DNA of 12,759 bases from the NCBI GenBank assembly GCA_012514445.1, contig JAAZAI010000094.1, forward strand, positions 1 through 12,759, in the 5' to 3' direction. The number at the start of each line of letters is the position of its first letter. The first letter of the stretch is position 1. Below the pieces are notes generated by a model, which was given only the letters and a program-made list of their open reading frames with translations, was not told the DNA's origin and made no database searches. Shown here piece by piece: positions 7,499 to 12,759 of the stretch. A program made the position numbers and the translations under genes. Origin of the DNA: Lentisphaerota bacterium. GTDB lineage: Bacteria > Verrucomicrobiota > Kiritimatiellia > RFP12 > UBA3636.

Positions 7499-8158
7499 CT
7501 ACTGGGCCGCGCGCTTGATCGAGAGGATCTTCACCGGGGTGCTCGGGACGTCGGCATGGCCGGCGGGATGGCGCCCAGTAGGGACGGCGGCGATCTTGTC
7601 GAGGACGTCGAGACCCTCGGTCAGCTTGCCGAAGACGCAGTAGCCGAAAGCCTGCGGCGTGGGCGCCTGGTGGTCGAGGAAGCCGTTGTCCTTGTGGTTG
7701 ATGAAGAACTGGCACGTGGCGGAGTCGACGACGTCCGTGCGGGCCATGGCGAGCGTGCCGCGCGTGTTCTTGAGGCCGTTGGCCGCCTCGTTCTTGATCT
7801 GCGCTTTCGTGGGCTTCTGGCTCATGTCCGGCGTGAAGCCGCCGCCCTGGATCATGAAGTTGGGGATGACGCGGTGGAAGATCGTGCCGTCGTAGAAGCC
7901 GGCGTCGGCGTAGGCCAGGAAGTTGGCGACGGTGACGGGGGCCTTGTCCTGGAAGAGTTCGGCTTTCATGGTGCCCATCGAGGTTTCGATGACGACGGTG
8001 ACGGTCATGGGGGTGTCCTGCTTCTTTTCCGCGGCGGTGGGCGCGGGGGGTGGGGTTGCTTCGGGGGCCGGCGGAGTTTCACGTGCGCAACCGGCCGCCG
8101 CGGCGATCGCGGCGGCGGCGGCGAAGGCGCCGGCCGTTTTGAGAAGGGTGGGGGTCAT
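7499..8158 (-). CDS. Lipoprotein peptidyl-prolyl cis-trans isomerase (cyclophilin)
   Basis: The 219-residue protein catalyses proline isomerisation during folding. It begins with a lipoprotein signal peptide ending in the lipobox AAGC (Cys24), followed by Ala, which suggests outer-membrane localisation. A Pro/Ala-rich linker (25-50) leads to a cyclophilin domain (51-219) with FHRVIPNFMIQGG (94-106, containing the catalytic Arg96), GTLAMART and CQFFIN. It resembles the compact bacterial PpiA/PpiB type. AGGAGGAG lies before ATG 8158. A second in-frame ATG at 8008 (MTVTVVIETSMG) starts exactly at the cyclophilin domain and has CAGGA seven bases upstream. A soluble cytoplasmic form is therefore possible. 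It is first in an operon with the deaminase. Confidence 0.93.
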   Translation of the reverse strand: MTPTLLKTAGAFAAAAAIAAAAGCARETPPAPEATPPPAPTAAEKKQDTPMTVTVVIETSMGTMKAELFQDKAPVTVANFLAYADAGFYDGTIFHRVIPNFMIQGGGFTPDMSQKPTKAQIKNEAANGLKNTRGTLAMARTDVVDSATCQFFINHKDNGFLDHQAPTPQAFGYCVFGKLTEGLDVLDKIAAVPTGRHPAGHADVPSTPVKILSIKRAAQ

Positions 8159-8173
8159 GGCGTTGCTCCTCCT

Positions 8174-8189
8174 GCCGCCCGGAGGCGGC
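8174..8189 (-). promoter_or_regulatory. Hairpin directly upstream of the cyclophilin ribosome binding site
   Basis: On the minus strand GCCGCC-TCCG-GGCGGC forms a 6-bp stem with a four-base loop. The stem ends where the AGGAGGAG ribosome binding site begins. It has no following T-run, so it is not a terminator. It could stabilise the 5' end of the mRNA or modulate access to the ribosome binding site. Confidence 0.45.
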
Positions 8190-8203
8190 GTTGAATGAGC
8201 AGC

Positions 8204-8233
8204 AGAATAACCTTTTCAGGCGCCGGAAGTCAA
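8204..8233 (-). promoter_or_regulatory. Promoter of the cyclophilin-deaminase operon
   Basis: TTGACT (8233-8228, 5 of 6 matches) is followed after 18 bp by TATTCT (8209-8204, 4 of 6 matches). Transcription would begin near 8197, giving a leader of about 38 nt containing the 8174-8189 hairpin and the ribosome binding site. Confidence 0.5.
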
Positions 8234-8377
8234 GTTTTGGCGTGGCGGTAATCGGCCAGTCGCCGGGGGGGGGCAGGTTCTCGCGTGAATTCCGGGAACA
8301 AGACTCGGCCGCCACTTTGCACGGCGGTGTGCGGGGCGCTGGGATCGCGAGGCTCCGCGCTCGTATTTTTCTACACG

Positions 8378-8448
8378 GCGGGTGCAGATCCCCGCGTTTC
8401 CAGGGGTCTCGACCTCGGCGACGTGTTTCTCGGGGTGCTGTAGCCCCG
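8378..8448. repeat. Pair of short G/C hairpins in element 2
   Basis: GCGGG (8378-8382) pairs with CCCGC (8391-8395), and CGGGG (8431-8435) pairs with CCCCG (8444-8448). Both have eight-base loops. They lie in a very G+C-rich stretch with other short self-complementary sequences. REP-like intergenic hairpins would look like this. No T-run follows either on the plus or minus strand. Confidence 0.4.
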
Positions 8449-8494
8449 CTCGGAGCGCGGCGCGAGTGACGTCGACGACACGGCGGTTGCAATC

Positions 8495-8523
8495 TTGTTT
8501 CGAAGCATGTTCAAAATTACAAT
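8495..8523 (+). promoter_or_regulatory. Candidate promoter inside the non-coding gap
   Basis: TTGTTT (8495-8500, 3 of 6 matches) is followed after 17 bp by TACAAT (8518-8523, 5 of 6 matches to TATAAT). It lies in a locally A+T-richer patch. No protein-like frame follows, so the product would be a non-coding RNA starting near 8530 and covering the hairpins at 8562-8636. Confidence 0.35.
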
Positions 8524-8561
8524 CCGGTGCGGCGGCGGCACTCGCAGTGTGAAAACTCAGG

Positions 8562-8636
8562 AGGCGCCTGCCACGGGCCCGGGAACGCCGGGCCACAGGG
8601 GATCGACTCGCGGTCGACTCGTCCGAGTCGAGCCGC
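8562..8636 (+). ncRNA. Possible structured RNA (hairpin cluster)
   Basis: Three self-complementary blocks follow each other: the palindrome AGGCGCCT (8562-8569), a perfect 7-bp stem GGCCCGG/CCGGGCC with loop GAACG (8576-8594), and a 12-bp stem with one bulged G formed around TCGACTCG/CGAGTCGA (8610-8636). TCGACTCG also occurs directly upstream at 8603-8610. A promoter-like sequence lies 40 bp upstream. It matches no RNA family I know (not tmRNA, SRP, 6S or RNase P). No convincing terminator follows, so expression is unproven. Confidence 0.25.
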
Positions 8637-8823
8637 TTGCTCGCACCTGCCACTTCGCCCGCTCAACTCCGAATTTGCTTTCGCCCATGGGCCGGGGCAT
8701 CATGCGTTTTCAAATGCAAGCGTCTCAACAGCAGTATTTTAACTCGAATTCGGCATTCGACGGCGCGACGGTAGTCGTCGGGACCTTGTTGTCCCGCAAG
8801 GACTTAATTTGGATTTATCTCCG

Positions 8824-8872
8824 AAAAACATGTCTTACAGCCGATTTTACCCCCTGTTTTATCGGGTGTAAG
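8824..8872 (-). terminator. Terminator of prfC
   Basis: On the minus strand CTTACA-C-CCGAT (8872-8861) pairs with ATCGG-C-TGTAAG (8845-8834), giving 11 base pairs around one internal mismatch and a 15-base loop containing GGGGG. TTTTT follows at 8828-8824, five bases after the stem. It lies 21 bases beyond the prfC stop codon. The long loop and the gap before the T-run make it less than ideal. Confidence 0.6.
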
Positions 8873-8893
8873 GTTCCGCTGGCCGTGGCGTTC

Positions 8894-10579
8894 CTACGTC
8901 AACCCCGGCGACTGGCCGGCGACATCCGCGTGCGTCTTGTTGCCGCGCGACGCCGGTCTGTCGCCCAGCGGGATGTCGGGATGGTCTTCCTTGAAGAAGC
9001 GCAGACCCCAGTCGTTCTCGAAGAGAATGACAGTCCGCCCCTGGTCGTCCTCGGCCAGCCGCGCCCCGGAGGGGAGTGAAATCCCGTCCGTCCGCGTGTC
9101 GGGGTCGAACCACCGCACGAGCGTCCAGGGCACGGCCTGGATGCGCGAGGGCGCGTCGTATTCGCTCTCCAGGCGGAATTTGACGATCTCGAACTGCAGC
9201 GGACCCACGGCGCCGAGGAGCGTCACCTTGCGCGCCAGGTCGGGCAGCTCGTAGCGCTGGATCACCCCCTCCTGGAGGAGCTGGTCGAGACCCTTGCGGA
9301 AGCGCTTGAACGCGGAGGGGGTCGGATTCTCGATGATGGCGAAACATTCGGGGGCGAAGCGCGGGATTTCGTCGTAGACGATCTCCGGGTCCTCGGTCAG
9401 GGTGTCGCCGATGGCGAACGTGTCCTTGCCGACGATGCCGACCACGTCGCCGGGATAGGCCTCGTCCACCGTTTCGCGGTCGCGGCCGAACACGCGGGTC
9501 GCCCCGGCGAGCCGGAGCGTCTTGCCCGTGCGGACGTGCAGCGCGCGCATGTCCCGCTCGAAGCGTCCGGAGACGACGCGCACGAAGGCGACGCGGTCGC
9601 GGTGGAGCGGATCCATGTTGGCCTGGACCTTGAAGACGAAGCCCGAAAAGGCCGGGTGCGACGGGGCGATGGCCTTCCCGGAGCGCGATTGGCGCGGCGT
9701 GGGCGGGCCGGAGTGGTCGAGAAATCCGTCGAGCAGCAGCTGGACGCCGAAATTGTTCAGGGCGCTGCCGAAGTAGACGGGCGTGACCTTGCCCGCGAGC
9801 ACGGCGTCCGGATCGAATTCCGCCCCGGCCCCGTCGAGCATCTCGACTTCCTCGCACACGGTCTGGTAGACGCCGGGGCTGAGCCGGTCGCGGACGACCG
9901 GGTCGGAAAGGCCGGCGGTGGCCACTGGCGCGCGGTACTGCCCGCCGGGCGTGCGTTCGAAGAGGTGCGCCATCTTGCTCCGGCGGTCCCAGACGCCCCG
10001 GAAGTCGATGCCCGCGCCCAGCGGCCAGTTCACCGGATAGGCGCCGATGCCCAGCACCCGCTCCAGCTCGTCCAGCAGCTCCAGCGGATCGCGCGCCGGC
10101 CGATCCATCTTGTTCATGAACGTGAAGATGGGCACGCCCCGCTGCCGGCACACCTGGAAGAGCTTGAGCGTCTGGCTCTCGATGCCCTTGCCGGCGTCGA
10201 CCACCATCACCGCCGCGTCGACGGCCGTGAGCACGCGGTACGTGTCTTCGGAGAAGTCCTTGTGGCCCGGCGTGTCGAGCAGGTTGATGCAGAAGCCCCG
10301 GTACTCGAACTGCAGGACCGTCGAGCTGATGGAGATGCCGCGTTGCTTCTCCAGCTCCATCCAGTCGGAGGTGGTCGCGCGCTGGTTCTTGCGGGCCGTG
10401 ACCGAGCCGGCCAGGTTCACGGCGCCGCTGTAGAGCAGGAACTTCTCGGTCAGCGTGGTCTTTCCCGCGTCCGGGTGCGAGACGATCGCGAACGTCCGGC
10501 GGCGGGCGGTTTCCGCTGCCACGCGCGGGTCCGCGCCGCGGGCTTCCATACTCTCTTCGCTCGTGTCTCCCAGTTTCAT
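8894..10579 (-). CDS. prfC: Peptide chain release factor 3 (RF3)
   Basis: This translational GTPase removes RF1 or RF2 from the ribosome after peptide release. From ATG 10579 (561 residues) the GTPase motifs are SHPDAGKTT (34-42), the switch region with QRGISI (79-84), DTPGH (102-106) and NKMD (156-159). SDWMELEKQRGISI and RRTFAIVSHPDAGKTT distinguish RF3 from EF-G. Usual RF3 length is about 530 residues. ATG 10579 fits a leaderless promoter ending nine bases upstream; ATG 10549 (MEARGADP) would give a more family-like N terminus but also lacks a Shine-Dalgarno sequence. The tail after HPDIPLGD is about 20 residues longer than I expect, and its last codons lie in the end of repeat element 2. 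A terminator follows at 8824-8872. Confidence 0.95.
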   Translation of the reverse strand: MKLGDTSEESMEARGADPRVAAETARRRTFAIVSHPDAGKTTLTEKFLLYSGAVNLAGSVTARKNQRATTSDWMELEKQRGISISSTVLQFEYRGFCINLLDTPGHKDFSEDTYRVLTAVDAAVMVVDAGKGIESQTLKLFQVCRQRGVPIFTFMNKMDRPARDPLELLDELERVLGIGAYPVNWPLGAGIDFRGVWDRRSKMAHLFERTPGGQYRAPVATAGLSDPVVRDRLSPGVYQTVCEEVEMLDGAGAEFDPDAVLAGKVTPVYFGSALNNFGVQLLLDGFLDHSGPPTPRQSRSGKAIAPSHPAFSGFVFKVQANMDPLHRDRVAFVRVVSGRFERDMRALHVRTGKTLRLAGATRVFGRDRETVDEAYPGDVVGIVGKDTFAIGDTLTEDPEIVYDEIPRFAPECFAIIENPTPSAFKRFRKGLDQLLQEGVIQRYELPDLARKVTLLGAVGPLQFEIVKFRLESEYDAPSRIQAVPWTLVRWFDPDTRTDGISLPSGARLAEDDQGRTVILFENDWGLRFFKEDHPDIPLGDRPASRGNKTHADVAGQSPGLT

Positions 10580-10588
10580 GGGCGTGTA

Positions 10589-10617
10589 CATATAGCAGTT
10601 TCCGAAACGCGTGGCAA
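10589..10617 (-). promoter_or_regulatory. prfC promoter (leaderless arrangement)
   Basis: TTGCCA (10617-10612, 5 of 6 matches) is followed after exactly 17 bp by TATATG (10594-10589, 4 of 6 matches). Nine bases separate the -10 hexamer from ATG 10579, so transcription would start at or within about three bases of the start codon. No ribosome binding site precedes this ATG. Confidence 0.6.
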
Positions 10618-10650
10618 GGACTTTGCGGGAAGCGAAGCCCCGAAAACCGC

Positions 10651-10680
10651 TGGACATTCCGGCGCAAGGCAGGATAAACT
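10651..10680 (+). promoter_or_regulatory. Promoter of the methyltransferase operon (leaderless arrangement)
   Basis: TGGACA (10651-10656, 5 of 6 matches) is followed after 18 bp by TAAACT (10675-10680, 4 of 6 matches). Nine bases separate it from ATG 10690, the same distance as in the divergent prfC promoter. No Shine-Dalgarno sequence precedes the ATG. Confidence 0.5.
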
Positions 10681-10689
10681 CTCTACTTC

Positions 10690-11496
10690 ATGACCGAACC
10701 ACAAGCCGAAAACGCAGGAGGGGCCGTTCCTCCGTTTCCCGAGACGGCCGACATCGAGACTTCGAACGACGACTACGCCACGCGCTTCTGCGGCAAGGTC
10801 GGCGCCTGGATGCTCGGCATGCAGGAGCGCGGCGTGCTCAAGCTGCTCGCCGCCGCCGTGCCGCGCGGCGCCGCGGTGCTGGACGTCGGCGGGGGCCATG
10901 GGCAGCTCGCCGAGCCGCTCTGCCGCGAGGGCTACCGCGTCCACGTGATCGGCAGCGCGCCCTCGTGCCGCCACCGCATCGCGGGGCTCGTCGATTCCGG
11001 GGCGTGCGGCTTCGAGGTGGGGAACGTCGTCGCGCTGCCCTATCCGGACCGCAGCTTCGACGCCGTCGTGGCCGTGCGCATGCTCACGCATTGCGGCCAG
11101 TGGGAGCGGCTCGTGGCGGAGATGTGCCGCGTGTCCCGCGGCCCGGTGGTCACGGACTACCCCACGGGGCAGAGTCTCAACGCCGCCGCGCCGGCGCTGT
11201 TCAAGGCGAAGAAGAAGTACGAGAGGAACACGCGCACGTGGCGGCTCTTCCGGCACGAGGAGGTGCGCCGCGCCTTCGCGGCGGCCGGCTACGGGGAGAC
11301 GGGGCGCTTCGCCCAGTTCTTCCTGCCGATGGTGGTGCACCGGGCGCTCAAGTGCCGGGCGGTCTCGGCGGCGGCGGAGGGACTCTGCCGCGCACTGGGC
11401 CTCACGCGGCTGTGGGGGACGCCGGTGATCGTGCGCATGGCGCGCGCGACGACGAATTCAAACGACGACAAGGACGCACAGGAGACGGAAAAATGA
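10690..11496 (+). CDS. Class I SAM-dependent methyltransferase
   Basis: The 268-residue protein has a Rossmann-type methyltransferase core. Motif I is VLDVGGGHGQLA (63-74), which binds S-adenosylmethionine, and LPYPDRSFDAVVAV (116-129) matches the segment of the Methyltransf_11/25 group where small-molecule methyltransferases contact the cofactor. No signal peptide or membrane segment is visible, so it should be cytoplasmic. The C-terminal part (about 170-250) is basic with hydrophobic patches. The substrate is unknown. Its stop overlaps the start of the following SDR gene in ATGA, so the two are probably translationally coupled and act in one pathway, perhaps on a sugar or lipid. The start codon is supported by promoter position rather than a ribosome binding site. 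Confidence 0.88.
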   Translation: MTEPQAENAGGAVPPFPETADIETSNDDYATRFCGKVGAWMLGMQERGVLKLLAAAVPRGAAVLDVGGGHGQLAEPLCREGYRVHVIGSAPSCRHRIAGLVDSGACGFEVGNVVALPYPDRSFDAVVAVRMLTHCGQWERLVAEMCRVSRGPVVTDYPTGQSLNAAAPALFKAKKKYERNTRTWRLFRHEEVRRAFAAAGYGETGRFAQFFLPMVVHRALKCRAVSAAAEGLCRALGLTRLWGTPVIVRMARATTNSNDDKDAQETEK

Positions 11497-12494
11497 AGAT
11501 TCTGATCACGGGCGGAACGGGATTCACGGGCAGCCATCTGGTCAAGCACGTGCTGCGCGAAGGCAACAAGGCCGTCGTGCTCGACAACCAGGAGGGCATC
11601 ATGCTCGACGAGCTCAAGAAGCTCGGGGCGGAGGTGACGATCGGCTCGGTTACCGATCCCGCCGCGCTCAAGAAGGCGGTCGAGGGCTGCGACGCGGTCT
11701 ACCACCTCGCGGCCGCCTTCCGCAAGATCAACGTGCCCAAGTCCGAATACGACAACACCAACATCAACGCCATGAGCTCCCTGCTGGAGATCTGCCGCGA
11801 GGCCGGCGTGAAGAAAGTGGTCTACTGCAGCACCCAGGGCGTCCACGGCAACATCGAGAGCCTTGCGCAAAACCCGCCGGTCCCCGGCGACGAGACCTCC
11901 CCGATCAAGCCCGAGGACTACTACCAGTACACCAAGTACGAGGGCGAAAAGGTGGCGCAGGCTTTCATGGACAAGGGCATGGACATCACGATCCTCCGCC
12001 CCACCGCGCTCTACGGGCCCGGCGACCCCGGCCGCTTCCTGATGCTCTACAAGCAGGTGAAGAAGGGCTGGTTCCCGTTCTTCGGTCCCGGCACCGCGTT
12101 CTACCACCCCGTCTACGTAGAGAACTTCTGCGACGCCTTCACGCTCGCCGTGCAGCGCCCTGAGTCGAAGGGGCAGACGTACCTCATCGCCGACGGCGAG
12201 TATTTCCGCATCAAGGAGATCGTGCAGAAGATCGCCGACATCATGGGCGTGAAGTGCCGCATGATCCACCTGCCGTTCTACCCGATGTACTGGCTCTCCT
12301 TCCTCGTGGCCGGGATCTTCAAGCTCCTGCCCTTCGAGCCGCCGCTGTTCCCGCGCCGCGTCGACTGGTACCGCCAGAACCGCGGCTTCAAGATCGACAA
12401 GGCGCGGCGCGAACTCGGCTACGAACCCAAGGTCGGACTCGACGAGGGGCTGCGCCTCGCCTACGACTGGTACAAGCAGAACGGCTACCTGTAG
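11493..12494 (+). CDS. NAD(P)-dependent epimerase/dehydratase (extended SDR)
   Basis: The 333-residue protein has the N-terminal nucleotide-binding motif TGGTGFTGS (6-14) of extended short-chain dehydrogenases. The catalytic set is Ser113 (YCSTQG) with Tyr144 and Lys148 in YQYTK. RPTALYGPGD is typical of nucleotide-sugar epimerases/dehydratases and the related 3-beta-hydroxysteroid dehydrogenase group. A hydrophobic segment around 255-285 (FYPMYWLSFLVAGIF) and the end pattern KARRELGYEPKVGLDEGL favour the steroid/hopanoid-type or membrane-associated branch. GGAG (11481-11484) lies eight bases before ATG 11493, which overlaps the methyltransferase stop. Sugar or lipid substrate cannot be resolved from the sequence. 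Confidence 0.9.
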   Translation: MKILITGGTGFTGSHLVKHVLREGNKAVVLDNQEGIMLDELKKLGAEVTIGSVTDPAALKKAVEGCDAVYHLAAAFRKINVPKSEYDNTNINAMSSLLEICREAGVKKVVYCSTQGVHGNIESLAQNPPVPGDETSPIKPEDYYQYTKYEGEKVAQAFMDKGMDITILRPTALYGPGDPGRFLMLYKQVKKGWFPFFGPGTAFYHPVYVENFCDAFTLAVQRPESKGQTYLIADGEYFRIKEIVQKIADIMGVKCRMIHLPFYPMYWLSFLVAGIFKLLPFEPPLFPRRVDWYRQNRGFKIDKARRELGYEPKVGLDEGLRLAYDWYKQNGYL

Positions 12495-12523
12495 CCGCGC
12501 GATCGTCGCGAAGGAGATCCGCC

Positions 12524-12759
12524 ATGTTGCATCGTTTCGGGTTGAAGCTGGCCGTCGCCCTCGCCGGGGCGCTCGTGGTTTCCGGGTGCATGACGCAGCT
12601 TCTGCTCAGCGGCGGCGCCCTCGCGGCCACGCGCCTGCTGGGCGGGCCCGAATGGCGCCACCCGGAGTTCGCCGGCGCGCTCTTCCGCGCCGCAGCGCCG
12701 GCCGAAGGCGACGTGGCGTTGTCGCCCTACGGCGCCGCCTCCGTCCTGGCGCTGGCCTA
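12524..12759 (+). CDS. Serpin-family lipoprotein, N-terminal part (runs off the window)
   Basis: Seventy-eight codons are visible before the window ends. They start with a lipoprotein signal peptide (MLHRFGLKLA, hydrophobic core, lipobox VSGC with Cys22). After about 30 residues comes a stretch like the N terminus of serpins: FAGALFRAAAPAEGDVALSPYGAASVLALA, matching the conserved N-(V/I)-x-x-SPYS-x-x-x-x-LA region. Serpins are suicide inhibitors of serine and some cysteine proteases; the reactive-centre loop lies beyond the edge and cannot be seen. AAGGAGAT (12511-12518) is five bases before the ATG. It starts 29 bases after the SDR gene with no terminator between, so it is probably the third gene of the operon. 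Confidence 0.8.
   Translation, partial: MLHRFGLKLAVALAGALVVSGCMTQLLLSGGALAATRLLGGPEWRHPEFAGALFRAAAPAEGDVALSPYGAASVLALA

Larger units (their letters stand above)
8249..8918. repeat. Non-coding interval bounded by a 16-bp perfect inverted repeat (element 2)
   Basis: CGGCCAGTCGCCGGGG at 8253-8268 recurs as its exact complement at 8903-8918. The left end is preceded by TAAT, as in element 1. The right end continues inward as GTCGCCGGGGTTGAC, a 15-base match to 67-81 of element 1. The interval fills the gap between the cyclophilin promoter and prfC, and the right end lies inside the last codons of prfC. It contains several hairpins but no protein-like frame. A run of nine G follows the left repeat (8265-8273). 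Confidence 0.5.

Noticed and set aside
5357..7518. Long open frames overlapping the barrel gene (minus 5357-7216 and plus 5449-7518)
   Set aside because: Both are low-complexity shadow frames that cut across the barrel and deaminase genes, which have clear family motifs and proper starts.
8487..8524. TTGCAATC and TTACAATC 30 bp apart as an operator pair
   Set aside because: Only two inexact copies, and the second is explained by the TACAAT -10 hexamer.
8495..9079. A 194-codon plus-strand frame in the gap before prfC
   Set aside because: It runs into the antisense of prfC, has no ribosome binding site and the translation shows no domain-like pattern.
10611..11492. Upstream extension of the SDR frame through the methyltransferase gene
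   Set aside because: The frame is open only because of base composition. The SDR fold begins exactly at ATG 11493, which has a ribosome binding site, and the upstream translation is Arg/Ala-rich nonsense.

Overview
The window is G+C-rich bacterial chromosome (roughly two thirds G+C by eye) with short operons on both strands. It holds eight complete genes, one clear partial gene at the right edge and one doubtful partial gene at the left edge. The mix of a VIT/VWA surface protein with a hydrophobic C-terminal tail, a sigma-54 activator without a receiver domain, an alginate-export-like barrel, PstS and a lipoprotein serpin suggests a Gram-negative member of the PVC superphylum, perhaps Kiritimatiellota or Lentisphaerota. 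That placement is an inference from gene content only.

Left region (1-556) is non-coding apart from the edge. It contains a near-palindromic repeat element of about 400 bp, centred near 262, made of four hairpin units (two forward, two inverted). A three-fold 12-bp-spaced CGACAAAG repeat and a G-quadruplex-type motif follow. Positions 557-4375 hold a divergent pair: a secreted VIT/VWA protein on the minus strand and a sigma-54 activator on the plus strand. The gap between them carries a near-consensus sigma-54 promoter facing the VIT/VWA gene, an IHF-like site and a palindrome, so the pair looks like a self-contained regulator/target cassette.

Positions 4376-6964 hold an apparent phosphate module: a lone PstS (minus, with an intrinsic terminator) divergent from an outer-membrane barrel (plus). 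CTAAC/GTTAG direct repeats at 11 and 22 bp spacing in the gap resemble a Pho box. Positions 6961-8158 are a minus-strand operon of a lipoprotein cyclophilin and a dCMP-deaminase-family enzyme. Its last stop codon overlaps the barrel gene's stop codon in the palindrome CTAG.

Positions 8159-8893 are a 735-bp gap. Most of it is bounded by a 16-bp perfect inverted repeat (8253-8268 and 8903-8918) whose sequence resembles the ends of the left-hand palindrome. It contains several hairpins, a possible small-RNA promoter and the terminator of prfC. prfC (release factor 3, minus) is divergent from a plus-strand operon of a SAM methyltransferase, an extended SDR epimerase/dehydratase (ATGA overlap) and the start of a lipoprotein serpin that runs off the window.

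Two themes stand out. First, two non-coding elements appear to share a terminal motif (consensus near GTCGCCGGGGTTRA) and sit in equivalent intergenic positions. Second, three genes (the sigma-54 activator, prfC and the methyltransferase) appear to be expressed from promoters placed so close to the ATG that the transcripts would be leaderless, while the other genes have good Shine-Dalgarno sequences.
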